This document shows positions 60,801 to 64,000 of a stretch of 64,000 nt of DNA, piece by piece; position 1 is the first letter of the stretch; each line of letters starts with the position of its first letter. Made by a program: the position numbers and the translations under genes. The notes below the pieces were generated by a model. That model was given only the letters and a program-made list of their open reading frames with translations, was not told where the DNA came from and did no database searches. The stretch is from Cinclus cinclus (lineage: Eukaryota; Chordata; Aves; Passeriformes; Cinclidae): contig NC_085049.1 in assembly GCF_963662255.1 (NCBI RefSeq), positions 59,567,158 to 59,631,157 on the forward strand, read 5' to 3'.

Positions 60801-63285
60801 TAAACTTGATGAATGTTTATGTGGCTTATGGGGAAGGATTATTTGAGTCCTGTCTTTCTATTGTGAAGAACTACAAATCTGGCAAGAAATATTCACCTCA
60901 AATTATCCATATGAGCAGCTGTGGGCTGACAGACCCCCTGTTGGTTATGCTAAGGTACTTCTCTGGTCATCCCCCTCCTCAGAAATGCTGGACATATATG
61001 CAGAAAACCTCTGCCCCACCTCTGGAGCCCTTGTCATTGCTGCAAGCTACACACTAAGCTTATTGAGGTACAAGGACACCTGGAAAGCAAGAGTCCAGAA
61101 TTCTAGGGATAGCACTGAGGGGTGAAAAGGACAGCCAGTGAAGTTTTGCTCCGGAGAATCTCTTCCCTCAGAGAAGGCCTTGTGTTTGTTGAGCTAAGAG
61201 GTGGAAAGGTAGACGGGGAAACTTGGTGGTGCTGGTCTCTGGAATAGGTTCAATGGATCTTTCCACGTGTCTCTCCCCAGCAGGAAAGCATGCCCTTTGC
61301 AGTAGTGGGCAGTGACAAGGAGTACCAAGTGAATGGCAAAAGAGTCCTGGGCAGGAAAACACCCTGGGGAATCATTGAAGGTAAAAAAACCTCTTGCTTA
61401 TGGGAGATGAACGTGTTGTCTGCAGACGACAGTAATAGACAAGGGATCCAGATAGCATGTCCTGTGGTTACCTTCCCATCCCATTTGTGAGAAACTGCTT
61501 GAAACCAAGCAAAAGGAGAATTCTCAAATAGCTGTGTCAGGAGGGAACTGCCACGGTTGTTATGGTACCACTATCACCACCTGGCAGAAGTAGGAGATAC
61601 TCTGAACACCATGGTGTGTAAAGCTAAGCTCCCGAGGTTGCCTTGGTACTTAAATGAAAATTCATGTGTGACTGCTCAGCATCTCTTAGTGTGTCTCCTC
61701 AATGCTTGACAGCGTGGTGTTCAGACAACTGTCTGTCCTTTCTGAAGTATGCAAGCTCTACCGACTAGGAGCCTGCCCCCATGGCAGTGACTTTCCCATG
61801 CTCTATAACCACAAAGGGTCTGTTGAAAAAAATCAAATGTAACAATTGCTTGCTTTCTTTTCAGTGGAAAATCTCAATCACTGTGAATTTGCCCTACTTC
61901 GAGATTTTGTCATCAGGTAAGATCATGTTCATGCACTAGTTTGCTCTTGATGAGCTGGGGGTCTTCCTGAGATCCACTCAGAATTAAAGAGCCCCTAATA
62001 AAAGGGAAATAAAGTAAATTTCAGACAGTGAAAGCTTATGTGGTGTAGGGTTTGATTGAGTTAAAAGGTAGATACTCTAGTGCCTCTCTTAGTGACATGA
62101 CCACTATGCCAGGTAGGTGCTAGTTTTCATGGATGATCTGGATGTCTGGAGAAAAGCAGGATACTACCACCCCTCTCAAGGTTGCAAAAACTCCCATTAA
62201 GGGAGTTTTTTTTAAAAAATCCCTTTAAGGTTGCAAAAACTTTTACTTGCTGCTGACAACAGATCAGTAATAAAGAGGTCACTACCATATCCTAGATTGT
62301 GTTTCCTTCCAGGTTGAAGGATATGCTGGAATATATGAGCTAGAAGTGAAAAGCTTCATATTTCATTAGCTTTCATTGTCCTGTCTCATTTCTAGTCTGT
62401 TTCATGAAGTTGCCTCAGCACAAATTCTGCAGGAGAGCTGCAGATCTAGGGTCACCTCTCTTCCCTATAAAAACAACACAAAAAATAAGAAAAGAAACAC
62501 ATTTCAAAGCCAATGCCCTGTGTCTCATTCTACTTGTGGGTATGGTGCTATTGAGACATTTGGCCAGGTACAATGCTTTGACATCACCCTACTTTCCTCT
62601 TTTTGTTCTGTAATACCTTCTGCAGCAGAGGTGCTTTTCCAAAGTCTTTCAGTAAAAACATCTTATCCAAATGATCATCACAAAGCCTATAACAATCCAA
62701 GCCCCCAGGCTGTTCTGTGGAGGTTAGGGATGATGCTCACAGCAGTGTTCTGCAGCTCATGATCTGCAGTAAACCTGATACATCTCCTGATGCTTCTTTG
62801 TCTCACCACTACTTCAGATAAGCACTAGTCTGCTCTGACACACCAGGATAACCTGTGGCTGTACTGGTGGCACAGATGTGAGAGGGGCAGGGCACTGGCA
62901 AGCACAGCCAGGAACTTCAACCCATGTCCTGCGTGCTGTCTGTGTGTTCTCAAATGCTGACACTCCAGCTCTCAGTTGTGTATGATAGCACCCATGCTAT
63001 CCATGCAGAAAGAGGGGTAAAATAATTAGCTAAACTGACTGACTGAAAAAATCTTCCATTTATTTTGAGGAATAAAATTATCATCAGAAGAATAATACTG
63101 TGCTGATATTGGCTGTCATCCTCTTTCCAACCTACTTTGTCCCCTGCAGGACCCACCTTCAGGACCTAAAAGAAGTGACCCACAACATCCACTATGAGAC
63201 CTACAGGGCCAAACGGCTGAATGACAATGGAGGGCTGCCCCCCATGACTGTCGAGACAGAAGAAAACCACGAAAGTAACCTGTGA
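51883..63285 (+). CDS. SEPTIN3: SEPTIN3, neuronal septin-3 GTPase (ten coding exons, 350 aa)
   Basis: Exons 51883-51892, 57560-57751, 58001-58129, 58858-58939, 59299-59436, 59793-59910, 60353-60448, 61281-61380, 61865-61916 and 63150-63285 join in phase to 351 codons with the stop. Septin-3 belongs to the SEPT9 group, GTPases that assemble into hetero-oligomers and filaments; in mammals it is brain-rich and presynaptic. Visible motifs are the basic RKKTMK before the G domain (52-57), P-loop GQSGLGKST (68-76), DTPG switch II (125-128), AKAD (207-210), and the septin unique element from about [17 protein letters not shown]. There is no C-terminal coiled coil, as expected for this group. The ten-base first exon gives MFKG, matching human MSKG. 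A second Met at residue 14 ([10 protein letters not shown]) has a better start context. The C-terminus resembles the shorter human isoform type. Confidence 0.98.
53622..53645 (+). repeat. G-rich run with G-quadruplex potential in SEPTIN3 intron 1
   Basis: GGAGAGGGGG is followed by TGGGGGGGGT and GGGG: three G-runs of 5, 8 and 4 with single-base loops, enough for four G-tracts. A 16-base poly-G lies 70 bases further on. Confidence 0.8.
53715..53730. repeat. Poly-G run
   Basis: Sixteen uninterrupted G on the plus strand in SEPTIN3 intron 1. Confidence 0.95.
57560..57751 (+). CDS. SEPTIN3: SEPTIN3 coding exon 2
   Basis: Acceptor CCCCGTTCAG and donor GTAG|GTAGGC. It encodes the conserved [18 protein letters not shown] and [18 protein letters not shown] up to the start of the P-loop. 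Confidence 0.97.
58001..58129 (+). CDS. SEPTIN3: SEPTIN3 coding exon 3 (P-loop)
   Basis: Acceptor CAATCCTCAG and donor CATG|GTAAGA. It encodes [20 protein letters not shown] and [15 protein letters not shown]. Confidence 0.98.
58858..58939 (+). CDS. SEPTIN3: SEPTIN3 coding exon 4 (switch II, DTPGFGD)
   Basis: Acceptor TTTCTCCTCCAG and donor ACTG|GTGAGT. It encodes [20 protein letters not shown] and QINNEN. Confidence 0.98.
59299..59436 (+). CDS. SEPTIN3: SEPTIN3 coding exon 5
   Basis: Acceptor CACTTTAACAG and donor ACTC|GTATGT. It encodes [20 protein letters not shown] and [20 protein letters not shown]. Confidence 0.98.
59793..59910 (+). CDS. SEPTIN3: SEPTIN3 coding exon 6 (AKAD base-recognition motif)
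   Basis: Acceptor TTGGGCTGCAG and donor AAGA|GTGAGT. It encodes [20 protein letters not shown] and [19 protein letters not shown]. Confidence 0.98.
60353..60448 (+). CDS. SEPTIN3: SEPTIN3 coding exon 7
   Basis: Acceptor TTTCTGCTTAG and donor CAGG|GTAGGA. Thirty-two codons: [20 protein letters not shown] and [12 protein letters not shown]. Confidence 0.97.
61281..61380 (+). CDS. SEPTIN3: SEPTIN3 coding exon 8 (septin unique element)
   Basis: The acceptor is a tandem CCCCAGCAG, so the first codon (Gln) may be skipped. Donor GAAG|GTAAAA. It encodes [20 protein letters not shown] and [12 protein letters not shown]. Confidence 0.97.
61865..61916 (+). CDS. SEPTIN3: SEPTIN3 coding exon 9
   Basis: Acceptor TTTCTTTTCAG and donor TCAG|GTAAGA. 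It encodes [18 protein letters not shown] across the joins. Confidence 0.97.
62178..62241. repeat. Short direct repeat flanking a small inverted repeat, SEPTIN3 intron 9
   Basis: AAGGTTGCAAAAACT occurs at 62178-62192 and, apart from the last step into a T-run, again at 62227-62241, an offset of 49 bases. Between them lies CTCCCATTAAGGGAG, which can pair with itself, followed by a T8A6 block. Confidence 0.75.
63150..63285 (+). CDS. SEPTIN3: SEPTIN3 coding exon 10 with stop
   Basis: Acceptor GTCCCCTGCAG. It encodes [20 protein letters not shown], then [19 protein letters not shown] and HESNL before TGA at 63283-63285. Confidence 0.97.
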
Positions 63286-64000
63286 AAGACCCTCCCCTTC
63301 CACGGTCACCTGGTGACTCTGGATAGACAACCCACCCCTGCTACCCTTGACTCAGCCATGGGCCTGTCTCTGAAGCATGTGGCACATCCTCCGTGGGAGT
63401 GAGAGGATGCAAGTGTGAGTGTGTGAGGGCGTGCATGTGCCTCCCTGTGTGCCAGAGAGGGACAAGGGCACCTCCCCCATCCTTCCCAGAGTGTCCCCAT
63501 TCTTGGTTTGTTTTTTGCACAGTGGACTGTCCGTCAGCTTTCTTTCTCTCGTTTCTGTGTCTCAGCTGTATATCTTGCCTGGGGGAAATAGTGTTGGGGG
63601 GGAAAGAATTTCTAGGGGCATGGATTTTGGTGGGGGGAGGTGTGGGGCATGCTGTGGTCCTGTTTTTATCACTTGAAGACATGGCAAGGAGAAACTCTGG
63701 GAGAGATGGTGGAGTCAATGCATGTTTCAAGAGGTATCAGCAGAGATTTCTCTTGCATCTTCCATGGGTGCAAAGGAGCTGGTTGGTCCGAGGGCATGGT
63801 GGCCTTGTATTTTATTCCCCTTTCTTGCTGTGGCTTCCCAAATGGAAATGGCAGCTTGGAACAGGGTAGATGAGAGAAGACTGGCATGTTTGTGGTTCAG
63901 AGCAATTGACTGGTGGGAGGAGACATAATTAGTTCTTGGCCTGTAGAATCTGTTTAAGAAGTATCACAGTACTTGGGGAAAATTGATATATTTTCCAAAA
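63286..64000 (+). other. SEPTIN3: SEPTIN3 3' untranslated region, runs off the window
   Basis: No AATAAA or ATTAAA in a convincing setting follows the stop codon before the window ends, so the transcript probably continues past 64000. The stretch holds GT-rich sequence near 63.4 kb and G-runs near 63.59-63.64 kb. Open frames inside it show no conservation that I recognise. Confidence 0.75.

Overview
The window is nuclear DNA of a bird. It carries split genes with GT/AG introns, three CR1 LINE fragments whose minus-strand copies show the avian CR1 3' end, short introns, and poly-A signals of animal type. The gene set is TNFRSF13C, CENPM, SMIM45 and SEPTIN3, in the order and orientation I know from human 22q13.2. 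The species cannot be fixed from sequence alone. There is no bacterial, plasmid or CRISPR content.

Layout. 1-13.2 kb has no gene I can recognise; it holds a CR1 copy (6.2-7.15 kb), GT-type microsatellites and a small CpG-rich patch near 4.4 kb. TNFRSF13C (BAFF receptor) lies on the minus strand at 13.2-16.4 kb in three coding exons, 195 aa. 16.5-28.6 kb is intergenic. CENPM lies on the minus strand at 28.6-35.6 kb in six coding exons, 177 aa, from a CpG-rich promoter with CR1 fragments just upstream. 37-42 kb is intergenic. SMIM45 is on the plus strand: a CpG-island first exon (to 42698), a second noncoding exon (45194-45266), and a last exon carrying a 68-aa membrane microprotein (45800-46006). 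SEPTIN3 is on the plus strand from about 51.6 kb past the window end: ten coding exons, 350 aa, with all GTPase motifs intact.

The genes do not form a pathway. TNFRSF13C serves B-cell survival, CENPM the inner kinetochore, SMIM45 is a membrane microprotein, and SEPTIN3 is a neuronal septin GTPase. They are neighbours through old synteny. CENPM (minus) and SMIM45 (plus) point away from each other. TNFRSF13C and CENPM are tandem on the minus strand, and SMIM45 and SEPTIN3 tandem on the plus strand.

The most interesting candidate is a GC-rich open exon at 49952-50270, 1.6 kb upstream of the ordinary SEPTIN3 first exon. It has a strong start context and a good donor, and it ends in exactly the phase needed to splice into SEPTIN3 exon 2. 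That would give a septin-3 with an extra 106-residue basic, proline-rich N-terminus, formally like the long N-termini of septin-9. Other points are overlapping upstream frames in the SMIM45 mRNA, a diverged tandem duplication built round a 22-bp palindrome at 47.6/48.0 kb, a tandem AG acceptor in SEPTIN3, a competing AG in CENPM that would cause a premature stop, and no recognisable SHISA8 left of TNFRSF13C. All exon borders were read by eye from protein conservation and splice consensus; transcription start sites were not determined.
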